A stretch of DNA of 46,905 nt, from contig CALXOV010000053.1 of assembly GCA_944390105.1 (NCBI GenBank), forward strand, positions 1 through 46,905, written 5' to 3'. The stretch comes from an uncultured Succinivibrionaceae bacterium (lineage in GTDB: Bacteria > Pseudomonadota > Gammaproteobacteria > Enterobacterales > Succinivibrionaceae). The position numbers and the translations under genes were made by a program. Positions within the stretch are counted from its first letter, which is position 1, and each line of letters starts with the position of its first letter. This document shows, in pieces, positions 33,185 through 42,056 of this stretch. The notes beneath the pieces were generated by a model that did not search any database, had not been told where the DNA came from, and saw nothing but the letters and a program-made list of their open reading frames with translations.

Positions 33185-33978
33185 TGAGCGCTTTACAAAT
33201 GCAGCACATGCTGCAGGGCTTAGTGGTACAGCGACGCGTAATTAAAGCGCTGATTTTGCGCGAGGTGCATACTATTTATGGTGACACTAAGCTGGGCTAT
33301 TTGTGGGTACTCATTCAGTCAGCCTTCGGTATCGGCGTGTTTTGGGTAATGCGTGAACTGCTACATGCGCAGAATCCGCACGGTATGCCAGTGGCAGTCT
33401 TTTTGATACTCGGTTTTGGGGTGTGGTACGTCATTTCTGGTTGCATCAATAAGTGCATGAATGCGGTGCGATCAAATTTGCCGTTGCTTACTTTTCCGCA
33501 GGTAACGGAGCTTGATGTGATGTTAGGGCGCGTAATAGTTATCTGTGTTACACAGTTGGTAGTTACTGTACTTCTTCTTGGGATTGCTGCTGCCTTGGAT
33601 ATAGAGATATCAGTCTACAGCCCTAGATTGTTATTTATATGTTTTACTTTGATTCCGGTCTTTGGTTTAGGCTGTGGCACTTTATTGTCAGCTCTCGCGG
33701 TATTTATCCCCTCGCTTGAGCGCATTGTGCCCTTAATGATGCGTTTACTGTTTTTTGCCTCTGGAGTGTTTTTTTCTGCTACTTCATTTACTAAGGATAT
33801 TGCGGACATTCTGAGCTATAACCCAATTTTGCAGTTAGTTGAGTTGACGCGTTGCGCCTTCAGCTTCAGCTATCCGCGCGATGGTTTATCTCTGATCTAT
33901 ATCTCAGCTGTGAGTTTAAGCGTTTTGACTTTAGGGCTACTTCTGGAACGATATGTGCGGACGCGGAGGCAAAGATGA
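33184..33978 (+). CDS. kpsM: Capsule ABC exporter permease KpsM
   Basis: 264-residue ABC-2 type permease, six predicted membrane helices, exporting lipid-linked capsule across the inner membrane with KpsT. The N-terminal LILREVHTIYGDTKLGYLW is the family signature preceding the first helix; helices follow at about 35-55, 60-80, 115-135, 145-165, 178-198 and 235-253. GGAGG at 33172-33176 favours the ATG at 33184 over the GTG at 33181. Neighbouring stops and starts overlap (kpsM-kpsT ATGA), so M and T are translationally coupled. Confidence 0.93.
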   Translation: MSALQMQHMLQGLVVQRRVIKALILREVHTIYGDTKLGYLWVLIQSAFGIGVFWVMRELLHAQNPHGMPVAVFLILGFGVWYVISGCINKCMNAVRSNLPLLTFPQVTELDVMLGRVIVICVTQLVVTVLLLGIAAALDIEISVYSPRLLFICFTLIPVFGLGCGTLLSALAVFIPSLERIVPLMMRLLFFASGVFFSATSFTKDIADILSYNPILQLVELTRCAFSFSYPRDGLSLIYISAVSLSVLTLGLLLERYVRTRRQR

Positions 33979-34649
33979 TAGAACTGATTGACATCAGCCA
34001 CGGCTATCGTACCAAGGATGGTTTTCATACCGTGCTCGATCATGTGAATATGCGTTTTGAGCTAGGTCACAGCACTGCCATTCTCGGACTGAATGGCGCT
34101 GGTAAATCTACCTTGATTCGTATCATCGGTGGCGCAGAAAGTCCGCGTTCTGGTCAAGTGATCCGTAGCTCGTCCGTATCTTGGCCTGTAGGTTTTGGTG
34201 GTTGCTTTAATGGCTCTTTAACGGGACGTGAAAATCTGCGTTTTGTGTGCCGTATCTACGGTGCGAACATTAAGCGGGTGAATGCCTATGTTGAGGACTT
34301 CTCGGAACTTGGCGAGTACATGGACATGCCATTTAAGACTTACTCTGCAGGTATGCGCTCTAAACTGGCATTCGGTTTATCACTGGCGATTGGTTTTGAT
34401 TTTTATTTAGTGGATGAGGCTTTCTCAGTCGGCGATGTGGTGTTTCGCCAAAAGGCAGCTTTGCAGTTGCAGAAGCTAAAAGAGCAATCATCGCTCATCT
34501 TTGTATCACATTCGATTAATTCGGTCAAAGCGCATTGTGATCGCGGTGCCGTGCTTAATAACGGCATTTTGCAGAGTTTTGACAATTTAAACGAAGCAAT
34601 CAATTTATACACAAGGATATGTAATGACAGAAGCAGAAAAGCAGCTTAA
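33975..34649 (+). CDS. kpsT: Capsule ABC exporter ATPase KpsT
   Basis: 224-residue ATPase: Walker A GLNGAGKST (38-46), signature YSAGM (123-127, the short SAGM form usual for polysaccharide exporters), Walker B FYLVDE (143-148) and switch His in VSHS. It lacks the C-terminal carbohydrate-binding extension of Wzt-type proteins, as expected for KpsT. GGAGG at 33965-33969 sets the start at 33975. The 3' end overlaps kpsE by 26 nt. Confidence 0.93.
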   Translation: MIELIDISHGYRTKDGFHTVLDHVNMRFELGHSTAILGLNGAGKSTLIRIIGGAESPRSGQVIRSSSVSWPVGFGGCFNGSLTGRENLRFVCRIYGANIKRVNAYVEDFSELGEYMDMPFKTYSAGMRSKLAFGLSLAIGFDFYLVDEAFSVGDVVFRQKAALQLQKLKEQSSLIFVSHSINSVKAHCDRGAVLNNGILQSFDNLNEAINLYTRICNDRSRKAA

Positions 34650-35907
34650 CTTGCAGGCCTCGCCTACAGTGGGTGAGGGGCAGTCATTATCTAATTCGTT
34701 ATTGCAGGGACAATCTAAGCTTGAGGATTCGACATTTGCAGTATCGGATACCTCTGGTTGCCAAGATGGATCTGCATCTGGATGGTTTTGTCGCATCAAG
34801 CAGTACTGGAAAGTATTACCCAGCGGAGTTAAGCGCTATTTAGCCTGTGCCTGTGTGCCGTCTTTATTGTGTTTTGGATACTTTTCTATGTGGGCTTCCC
34901 CAATGTACATCTCTGAGGTGAAGTTTGCGGTTAAGAGCGCAGAAAGCGGAGGTAATTCACTCAACATGATGAACTCACTGTTTCGTATGCCAACAGCATC
35001 ATTGCAGGATGCAATGGTAGTTGAGGAGTTTTTACGCTCTAATGACGCGTTCAATCAGATAGATGAAGTACTGCAACTCAAAGACCATTATTCATCTACA
35101 GAACATGATTTGATTTCTCGCTTGGCAACAGCTCCTACGGTTGATGAGATTTCCTCTTTCTGGAATAGTGTTTCGGAAGTTGGGGTCAATCAGGACTCTA
35201 GTGTGATTACATTTAAGGTACGTGCCTATAGCCCGGAAATGGCTTTGTGCATTAACGAAGAGATCCTCAATGCAAGCGAAACTTTAGTCAACAGCATGAA
35301 TGAGCGTGCTAAAGAGGATATGTTGAGTCTTGCAGATATGGAAGTATCCGATGCCAGAACTCGTTTGAATAAAGCACAGCAAGATTTAGAGGATTTTCGC
35401 AACCAGCATCAGGATCTCGATTTAAAGGCAACCGCAGAGGGTATGCAGTCTTTAGTCATTGAGCTTGAAAGCCAAGCTGCCCAGTTGCGCACTCAAATCG
35501 CGGAGCAAAGCAAGTTTACGGTGGCAGATGCCCTCGTTTTACGGACTCTGAATGACCGCCTTGCCGGTATTGAACAGCAGATCGTGAAGGAGAGGGCAAA
35601 GCTTACCGAAATACCGCAAAGTGGCACTTCGATTAATACGCTTGCCTCTCAGTATGAAAACCTAATAACCGAGGCGGAATTTGCTCGCCAGAAGCTGCTC
35701 TTCGCTATGACATCGCTTGAGAGCGCTAAGGCAGATCTCTTATCTAAAAATCTTTACATCGTGACGGTAGCAAAACCCTCGCTGCCGGATGAATCGCTGT
35801 ATCCGCGCCCGCTACTTTTCACGTTTTATATCTTTATTGGCTTGTCTATGGCCTATGCCGTGATCTCGTTAGTAACGGCAGCAGTAAAGGAACATATAGG
35901 GTATTGA
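34624..35907 (+). CDS. kpsE: Capsule export inner-membrane protein KpsE/BexC
   Basis: 427-residue polysaccharide co-polymerase/export family protein spanning the periplasm. A membrane helix at ~72-92 (LACACVPSLLCFGYFSMW) is followed by MYISEVKFAVKS, a large periplasmic part with coiled coil at ~235-345, the PDESLYPRP motif just before the C-terminal helix (~395-418) and a short cytoplasmic tail. The ~60 N-terminal residues are polar and variable. AAGGA at 34613-34617 sets the start. It works with KpsD to connect the KpsMT exporter to the outer membrane. Confidence 0.9.
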   Translation: MTEAEKQLNLQASPTVGEGQSLSNSLLQGQSKLEDSTFAVSDTSGCQDGSASGWFCRIKQYWKVLPSGVKRYLACACVPSLLCFGYFSMWASPMYISEVKFAVKSAESGGNSLNMMNSLFRMPTASLQDAMVVEEFLRSNDAFNQIDEVLQLKDHYSSTEHDLISRLATAPTVDEISSFWNSVSEVGVNQDSSVITFKVRAYSPEMALCINEEILNASETLVNSMNERAKEDMLSLADMEVSDARTRLNKAQQDLEDFRNQHQDLDLKATAEGMQSLVIELESQAAQLRTQIAEQSKFTVADALVLRTLNDRLAGIEQQIVKERAKLTEIPQSGTSINTLASQYENLITEAEFARQKLLFAMTSLESAKADLLSKNLYIVTVAKPSLPDESLYPRPLLFTFYIFIGLSMAYAVISLVTAAVKEHIGY

Positions 35908-35908
35908 T

Positions 35909-37756
35909 ATGCAAAAATTAAATCGCATGGCCGCTTGGTGCTTAAGTCTGCTGTTTCCAGCAGTTGCTGCAGCTGTTCCGACTGATATGCAGGGAACTGG
36001 AAACTCAGCTTATTTAGGCGCGTTCTCTGGCAATACGCTCGGTCAGGCTACTGTTCCTCATCCTGGTAGTAATGGCGGGATGATTGCTCCGGTTAATAAT
36101 CAGATTATGTCGCGTCAAATTGGTGTTAATGCAGGCATAAATGCAGGAAGTCAACTTGGCAATACCAACGGAGTGTTGTTGCAGCAGAATGGTATAAACT
36201 CGGTAACCCGAAGTCCTTATATTACTGGTCAGCCGGCATGGGCACAGGGCAGCTATTATGCAGATAAAAACTTAGGACTGCTGCCTTTTGGTGCTTCGCT
36301 TTTTCAAGGTCGTTTTGCCGGTACTTATTCTGACAGCATCAATCCGTCTTACCGTATCGCACCGGGCGATCGCATCGTCATTCGTATTTGGGGTGCTAGG
36401 CAGTATGACGATGTGCTGGCTGTCGATCAGCAGGGTAATATCTTTATCCCGGAAGTTGGCCCCATTAATGTCATGGGGATTACGAATAGTGAGTTGCAGA
36501 GTGCAGTTAAAAATAAGGTTGGCCGGGTTTTTACCCACAATGTTGAGGTCTACGTCAATCTGTTGAGTGCACAGCCAGTCGCGGTATTTGTTACAGGCTT
36601 TGTCACAAACCCTGGGCAGTACGCTGGCGGCATCTATGATTCGCTGCTTGCCTATTTAGATCGCGCCGGCGGAATAGATTTCAGTCGTGGTTCATACCGT
36701 GAAATTCAGGTTAAACGCGGGGGGCGCGTCATTGCCTCGTGTGACCTGTATGACTTTATTGAACAAGGAAAATTACCGCAGATAAGACTGCAGGATGGCG
36801 ATGTCATTGTGGTAACTCCGCGCACAGCAGCGGTAACCGTACGCGGTTTAGTGCGCGAAGAAGCAGTCTATGAAACCGGCAGTAAAGGAACAGGTGAAGA
36901 GCTAATAAGGCTTTGTGCACCGGAAAGTGCTGTTTCGCATGTCAGTATCAGCGGAACGCGGCAGCAGATGCCGGTTAATTACTACTTAAGTATAGACGAG
37001 TTTAAGAATTTCAGCTTAGCTGACGGAGACATCGTTACTTTTGCTGCCGATGTACAGGGACAGACGCTCATCACTAAGGTCAGCGGAGCAGTTGAAGGGC
37101 TGTCGCATTTCCCGGTCAACAAAGATAAGCGCCTGCGTGATGTGCTGGCCTACATTGAAATCGATCCGGCATTAGGCGATTGCTCATCGATTTACATCAA
37201 GCGCCGTTCGGTTGCTTTACAGCAGCAGAAGACCATTCAAGATTCCCTACGCCGCTTAGAGCAAAGCGCATTGACGGCAACGTCTTCATCAGTAGATGAA
37301 GCTGAAATCAGAGTACAGGAAGCATCCTTAATTCAGGACTTTGTCAGACGAGCATCGACCATTGAACCGGACGGCATTGTAGTGGTGTCACGCGGTGGAG
37401 AGGTCAGCAACATCCTGCTGGAGGACGGTGATGAGATAGTCATTCCTAAAGTAACCGATGTAGTCATGGTATCTGGCGAAGTAATGATGCCTAAAGCGGT
37501 TACTTGGGATGAATCAATGAGCTTAGATGATTACTTAGGAGCAGCCGGCGGAGTAAGCAATCGTGCGGATGACAAAAACATATTAGTAGCCAAAGCTAAT
37601 GGTGAAGTCGGACTTGCAGATGACTTAGGCATTGAAGCAGGCGATCAGATCTTAGTAATGCCGAGATTTGACAGTAAGAACATGCAACTTGCTAAGGACA
37701 TTATGCAGATTCTGTATCAGATGGCTGTAGCTACTCATGTTGTGGTGGATTTGTAG
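35909..37756 (+). CDS. kpsD: Capsule export outer-membrane/periplasmic protein KpsD
   Basis: 615-residue polysaccharide export protein. Signal peptide MQKLNRMAAWCLSLLFPAVAAA; then a Gly/Asn-rich segment; Poly_export domain ~145-240 beginning YRIAPGDRIVIRIWG; SLBB-type beta-grasp repeats (PVAVFVTGFVTNPGQY ~223 onward, VVMVSGEVMMPKAV near 530). No lipobox, so it is KpsD-like rather than Wza-like. The start lies one base after the kpsE stop. It is the last conserved export gene; base composition falls sharply right after its stop. Confidence 0.9.
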   Translation: MQKLNRMAAWCLSLLFPAVAAAVPTDMQGTGNSAYLGAFSGNTLGQATVPHPGSNGGMIAPVNNQIMSRQIGVNAGINAGSQLGNTNGVLLQQNGINSVTRSPYITGQPAWAQGSYYADKNLGLLPFGASLFQGRFAGTYSDSINPSYRIAPGDRIVIRIWGARQYDDVLAVDQQGNIFIPEVGPINVMGITNSELQSAVKNKVGRVFTHNVEVYVNLLSAQPVAVFVTGFVTNPGQYAGGIYDSLLAYLDRAGGIDFSRGSYREIQVKRGGRVIASCDLYDFIEQGKLPQIRLQDGDVIVVTPRTAAVTVRGLVREEAVYETGSKGTGEELIRLCAPESAVSHVSISGTRQQMPVNYYLSIDEFKNFSLADGDIVTFAADVQGQTLITKVSGAVEGLSHFPVNKDKRLRDVLAYIEIDPALGDCSSIYIKRRSVALQQQKTIQDSLRRLEQSALTATSSSVDEAEIRVQEASLIQDFVRRASTIEPDGIVVVSRGGEVSNILLEDGDEIVIPKVTDVVMVSGEVMMPKAVTWDESMSLDDYLGAAGGVSNRADDKNILVAKANGEVGLADDLGIEAGDQILVMPRFDSKNMQLAKDIMQILYQMAVATHVVVDL

Positions 37757-37766
37757 GAAGAACATT

Positions 37767-39923
37767 ATGATTACTAATTTAAACTCATTTTTTTATTACG
37801 ATGACAGTAATATATGTGGTTTTATTAAAATCAAAGAACTTTCTGTTAGAAGAACAAACAAAATTCCTGGGTATTATCTGCTAGAAATTCTTAAACATAC
37901 AGATCTTTGCGTACTAAAATGTAGTGGCGATTATTTATTCACAATTATTGATGATAGCAAATCTGAAGCCTTATTAACTATAAAATCTTATAATGGGATT
38001 ATAAAATTACAAAAGAATGAAATATTAGAACTTATTGCCAATAATAATAATTATTATTTTGAAATTTTCGCAAAATACAATGAGATTCAAATATTAATAG
38101 ATAACCATAGATTTACTGAATATTGTAAAGATTTAATAACATTATTTCACTTTGCAGTTCCAACGAGAAATTTTTCACTGTTTGTTTCAGATTTATTTTT
38201 TAAAGGAAAAGGTCATTTTTTTAAAGAAGAAAATATTAATGTTCTGTATTTAAATAACGATAATAACATTGCCGATTTTAATACATATATGAATTCTTTC
38301 TCAATAAAAAAATGGAAGAATTTAACAGGAATTACAGATTATTATTTAAATTTTAAAATAAAAGGCGATGTGATAATCAGACTGAAAAACAATGAGCCAT
38401 CAGATAATTTTTGTTTTAGTGTGACTCGTGTAAAGTCAATTAGGGATTTTAGAAATGTGTGTATTAAGTTGGACAGTAGTGAAATAAATGATATTGTTGG
38501 GGTTCAGTTCGATGCAGTTGGACCAACCGAAATTAGTGACATAAAATGGATGGGAGTTCCCCAAAGACAAATTGCTAACTGTAAGTTAGCGATTTGCGTT
38601 ACAGTATTTAATGAACCTGATTCGCTATTAAATTTGGAGAAGTTAGCTCAAGAATTAAGTAATATAATCGATAAGAATGATTTTCATATTTACATAGTTG
38701 ATAATTCCAAAACATTATATCAAAATCGAATAACACAACAAGTCTCTATTATTAAGAATGAAAATTATGGGGGTACTGGTGGTTTTTCAAGAGGTTTAAT
38801 TGAAGCAATTCGCGATAAATATGATTTGTGCTTATTCATGGATGATGACGCATTTACCTCACCATATTCAATTGAGAAAGCTTTTAATATTATTAAATAC
38901 TCAATAATAGATAATTTATCCATTTCCGGTGCAATGTTAGATAAAAATAACATGTTTAATCAACTGGAATCTGGAGCATATTTTTATTCTGGATGCCATC
39001 CTTTGCATTGTAATTTGGATGCAAGAGACCCTAAAACATTTGTAGATAATGATCGTGAACTTATACCTAAAGGTAGGAAAATTTATGGTTCCTGGTGGTT
39101 TTTCATGTTTAAAATAAGTGAAAATATTAAAATGCCGTTTCCATTTTTTGTAAGAGGTGATGATATTGATTTTTCATATAAGAACAACTTTACTATTTAT
39201 ACTCTTACTGGAGTTTGTTCGTGGCAAGAAAATTTTATAAAAAAAGAAACACCGATATCTGTATTCTTATTTATTAGATCCCATATTCTTCATCATTTAA
39301 CACTTAATATAGATAAAACAGAGAGTGAAATTATCTCTTCGATATTATCAGTTATTAAAACTCATATTATTAGATACTTAAGACAATATAGATATGATCT
39401 TGCATTATCAGTTATTTTAGCAGCAAATTTTGTACTTGCAGGGTCTAAACACTGGCAAGAAAATCTACTACTAGCAAATTATTTAAAGGAAGTAAAAGAA
39501 CTTTGTACTAAGTATGAAGGTGAAGTGATTGAGAAGTCAAAAATTAAACGTACTTTTAACTTTTACAAGAGTTTAAGAATTTGGCCGATTACTCATTTGG
39601 TAAAAAAATATTCAATTTATGGAATATTACTACCTTCTTTCATTATGTCACATAAAAACTGGGAGCTTTCATCTGATAATTTTGTTGATCCAAAATTTAT
39701 ATTTCTGAAAGATAGATATATTTTAGACTTACATAATGGATCTTACAAGATGTATAGACACTCATTAAAAACCACAATATCTTTTTTGCTCATGTATAAA
39801 ATGTTGTGTCATAAATTAAGCAGATCATATACGAAACTTGTTGATGACTATAAGCAATTATACGATGAATTTTGTGATAAAAACACATGGAAAAAATTAA
39901 TGGAGAACAATGAAAATGATTAA
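37767..39923 (+). CDS. GT2 glycosyltransferase, galactofuranosyltransferase GlfT2-like
   Basis: 718 residues. An N-terminal beta domain (~1-260) precedes a GT-A domain with CVTVFNEP, YGGTGGFSRG, the metal-binding DDD (359-361), GSWWFFMF near 440 and PFFVRGDDIDF (D465, D466). NxGGxGGxxRG plus WW and RGDD is the GlfT2 pattern of galactofuranose polymerases, and UDP-galactopyranose mutase is encoded downstream, so transfer of Galf to the growing capsule is the best guess. The start at 37767 has GGAAG at 37756-37760. This is the first gene of the AT-rich serotype cassette. Confidence 0.82.
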   Translation: MITNLNSFFYYDDSNICGFIKIKELSVRRTNKIPGYYLLEILKHTDLCVLKCSGDYLFTIIDDSKSEALLTIKSYNGIIKLQKNEILELIANNNNYYFEIFAKYNEIQILIDNHRFTEYCKDLITLFHFAVPTRNFSLFVSDLFFKGKGHFFKEENINVLYLNNDNNIADFNTYMNSFSIKKWKNLTGITDYYLNFKIKGDVIIRLKNNEPSDNFCFSVTRVKSIRDFRNVCIKLDSSEINDIVGVQFDAVGPTEISDIKWMGVPQRQIANCKLAICVTVFNEPDSLLNLEKLAQELSNIIDKNDFHIYIVDNSKTLYQNRITQQVSIIKNENYGGTGGFSRGLIEAIRDKYDLCLFMDDDAFTSPYSIEKAFNIIKYSIIDNLSISGAMLDKNNMFNQLESGAYFYSGCHPLHCNLDARDPKTFVDNDRELIPKGRKIYGSWWFFMFKISENIKMPFPFFVRGDDIDFSYKNNFTIYTLTGVCSWQENFIKKETPISVFLFIRSHILHHLTLNIDKTESEIISSILSVIKTHIIRYLRQYRYDLALSVILAANFVLAGSKHWQENLLLANYLKEVKELCTKYEGEVIEKSKIKRTFNFYKSLRIWPITHLVKKYSIYGILLPSFIMSHKNWELSSDNFVDPKFIFLKDRYILDLHNGSYKMYRHSLKTTISFLLMYKMLCHKLSRSYTKLVDDYKQLYDEFCDKNTWKKLMENNEND

Positions 39924-40926
39924 TAATGGTTATAGGGTTGTTTTTAATAAAGCAAAGGAAGCTACATTTCAAAATTTTAAGGTTAGAGATTGTCGTGATA
40001 ATGAAGTAAAGGTTAAAGTGCAGTATTCCCTTATCTCAAATGGCACAGAAAGATTAAATTTTAGAGGTTTAAGGCCAGAATATCCTTTTATTCCAGGTTA
40101 TTCATCAGTTGGCTATGTTTGTGAAATTGGAAAGGGCATTAATCAAGATATAATTTCCTATGGAGATAGAGTTTTTGTAATAAGAGGAGGACATCAGTCA
40201 TACAATATACAAACCTTAAATAAGGTTATAAAAATTCCTGATGGATTAGATTTAGATCTTGCTGTTTTCGCAAGGGCAGCAAGTTTCCCTTTAACTGGAC
40301 TAAGAAGAGCTTGCGTCCAGCCAGGAGAGAACTTGGTGGTAGTTGGATTAGGGTTATTAGGTCTTTTTGGAGTTCAGCTATGTAATCTTTTAGCACCTTT
40401 CGCTCTTGTAGCAGTCGGTAACAGAGAGGTAAGAAGATTTTTAGCTAAAACTTATGGAGCAGATGTATGTTTTGATCCAAAAATTAATGGGTTTGAGGAC
40501 CAAGTGTTAAAATATTTTGAGGATATATCTGGTAAATCTGGTAGTGACGTCGTAATAGAAACATCTGGGAGTCTTGAAGCTATAGCGTCAGCTGTAAAAT
40601 ATAGCGCAATGCGAGGAAGGATTGTCTTAGGAGGATTGTCCAATCAACCTACTAATGATATATCAATGTATCAACTATTCAATAAGGGCATTAATTTAAT
40701 CGGCGGTTCCTCAGGAAGTCGGCTATCCTATCATAGCTACTATAATAACTTTACAGAAAGAGCTGATTTACAATTTATCTTAAAACTTTTGAATGAACAG
40801 AAACTATCAATTGATGGAATAGAACCATCATTAGAGAATCCTGAGAATGCCCACAATATTTATAAATCTCTTGATGAGGATTATGAATTTCCTCTTGCTT
40901 GCATACTAGACTGGACTGATAAATAA
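39910..40926 (+). CDS. MDR-family (zinc-type) dehydrogenase of the capsule cassette
   Basis: 338 residues (336 if the ATG at 39916 is used; GGAG at 39902-39905 is 4 nt from the first ATG and 10 nt from the second). GroES-like N-terminal domain with SLISNGTER and PFIPGYSSVGYV, then a Rossmann domain with VVGLGLLGLFGVQL (~138-151). The usual catalytic-zinc cysteine near SxxCGTD is replaced by SNGTE, so a catalytic zinc is doubtful; related oxidoreductases in sugar and BchC-like clusters share the NGTER form. The substrate is unknown; between glycosyltransferase and pyruvyl transferase genes, a sugar or substituent oxidoreductase is likely. Overlaps the preceding gene by 14 nt. Confidence 0.75.
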   Translation: MKMINNGYRVVFNKAKEATFQNFKVRDCRDNEVKVKVQYSLISNGTERLNFRGLRPEYPFIPGYSSVGYVCEIGKGINQDIISYGDRVFVIRGGHQSYNIQTLNKVIKIPDGLDLDLAVFARAASFPLTGLRRACVQPGENLVVVGLGLLGLFGVQLCNLLAPFALVAVGNREVRRFLAKTYGADVCFDPKINGFEDQVLKYFEDISGKSGSDVVIETSGSLEAIASAVKYSAMRGRIVLGGLSNQPTNDISMYQLFNKGINLIGGSSGSRLSYHSYYNNFTERADLQFILKLLNEQKLSIDGIEPSLENPENAHNIYKSLDEDYEFPLACILDWTDK

Positions 40927-40936
40927 GAGAGATTGT

Positions 40937-42055
40937 ATGAGAATTGCATATCAAGCGTTTTTAGGTACTAATTATGGTACAGTTCTACAAACTTTCGCTT
41001 TGTTTAAAAAATTAGAATCTATTGCAGGTATAAATAATATTAAAATTATCGGTTGCTCTAATTTTAGAAATAGACCAGAGCCTGATCAAGAATTGATGGT
41101 ATCTAATAAGCAATTGTATTTAGCTCAAGTAATGAGAAAAAATTTTGAAGCATTTATAGAAGATGAGATGAAATTTTCTCAAAGACTAGATTATATAAGA
41201 GCGGATGGTTTTATACCTGATAATAATAAATCTGCGATTGATGATTATGACGCTTTCGTATGCGGTAGCGATCAAGTATGGCGCCCATCAAAATTTTGGT
41301 TTTGCCCAAAAAGATATATGACTTATGCGCATGGAAAGAAAACTATAGGATATGCGCCAAGCGTTGTAATAAATAAGGTTAAAGATATACCAAAGCAATA
41401 CTTTGATGATTGGAAAAAATACCTATCCAATATAACTTATCTCTCTACTAGGGAGATAGGGTCATCATTTTTGATTCAGAATTTAGTCAATAAAGAATGC
41501 AAATATGTTGTAGATCCAACATTATTATTTAATAAAAAGGAATGGACAGATTTACTTTATAAAAAAAATCCAGTTAAACAATTTTCTCAAAATGAAAAGT
41601 ATGCGCTTATTTATATGCTAGATTACTATGATATATATAAGAATCATATTGATAGAATTTGTAAAGCTTTAAACTTAAAACAAATATTATTAAAAGGAAG
41701 AGATATGGGGGATAAACCAACATTAAATGAGTTATGTTCTAAGACAGACCCTAGATCCTTTATTAATTTAATTCAACATGCATCGATTGTTTTATGCGAT
41801 GGTTTTCATGGTTGTTGTTTGTCGATCGCGAATAATGTTGACTTTATTTATTTAAATAAACCAAATGTAAAAAATATTGATGGGAGGTTAAAAGATCTAT
41901 TTAATCGGTTTGGATTAAAGGAAAGAGTAATTTCAATTGAACATGATTATAACATTAACAACATCCCCATTAATTGGATAAAAGTTAATAAAAAAGTTGA
42001 TATTGAAAGAAAAAGATCAATTCAGTTTCTAATTAATGCATTAAAGGAGAACTAA
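40937..42055 (+). CDS. Polysaccharide pyruvyl transferase family protein
   Basis: 372 residues with the family marks: NYGTVLQTFAL at the N-terminus, FVCGSDQVWRP (~110), IGYAPS (~137), VVDPTLL (~192), and LCDGFHGCCLSI (~290), where the HG pair is conserved. These enzymes transfer an enolpyruvyl group from phosphoenolpyruvate to form pyruvate ketals on sugars, adding negative charge. Ten nt after the dehydrogenase, with AGAGAG just before the ATG. Substrate sugar unknown; galactofuranose or galactose residues are possible acceptors. Confidence 0.85.
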   Translation: MRIAYQAFLGTNYGTVLQTFALFKKLESIAGINNIKIIGCSNFRNRPEPDQELMVSNKQLYLAQVMRKNFEAFIEDEMKFSQRLDYIRADGFIPDNNKSAIDDYDAFVCGSDQVWRPSKFWFCPKRYMTYAHGKKTIGYAPSVVINKVKDIPKQYFDDWKKYLSNITYLSTREIGSSFLIQNLVNKECKYVVDPTLLFNKKEWTDLLYKKNPVKQFSQNEKYALIYMLDYYDIYKNHIDRICKALNLKQILLKGRDMGDKPTLNELCSKTDPRSFINLIQHASIVLCDGFHGCCLSIANNVDFIYLNKPNVKNIDGRLKDLFNRFGLKERVISIEHDYNINNIPINWIKVNKKVDIERKRSIQFLINALKEN

Positions 42056-42056
42056 G

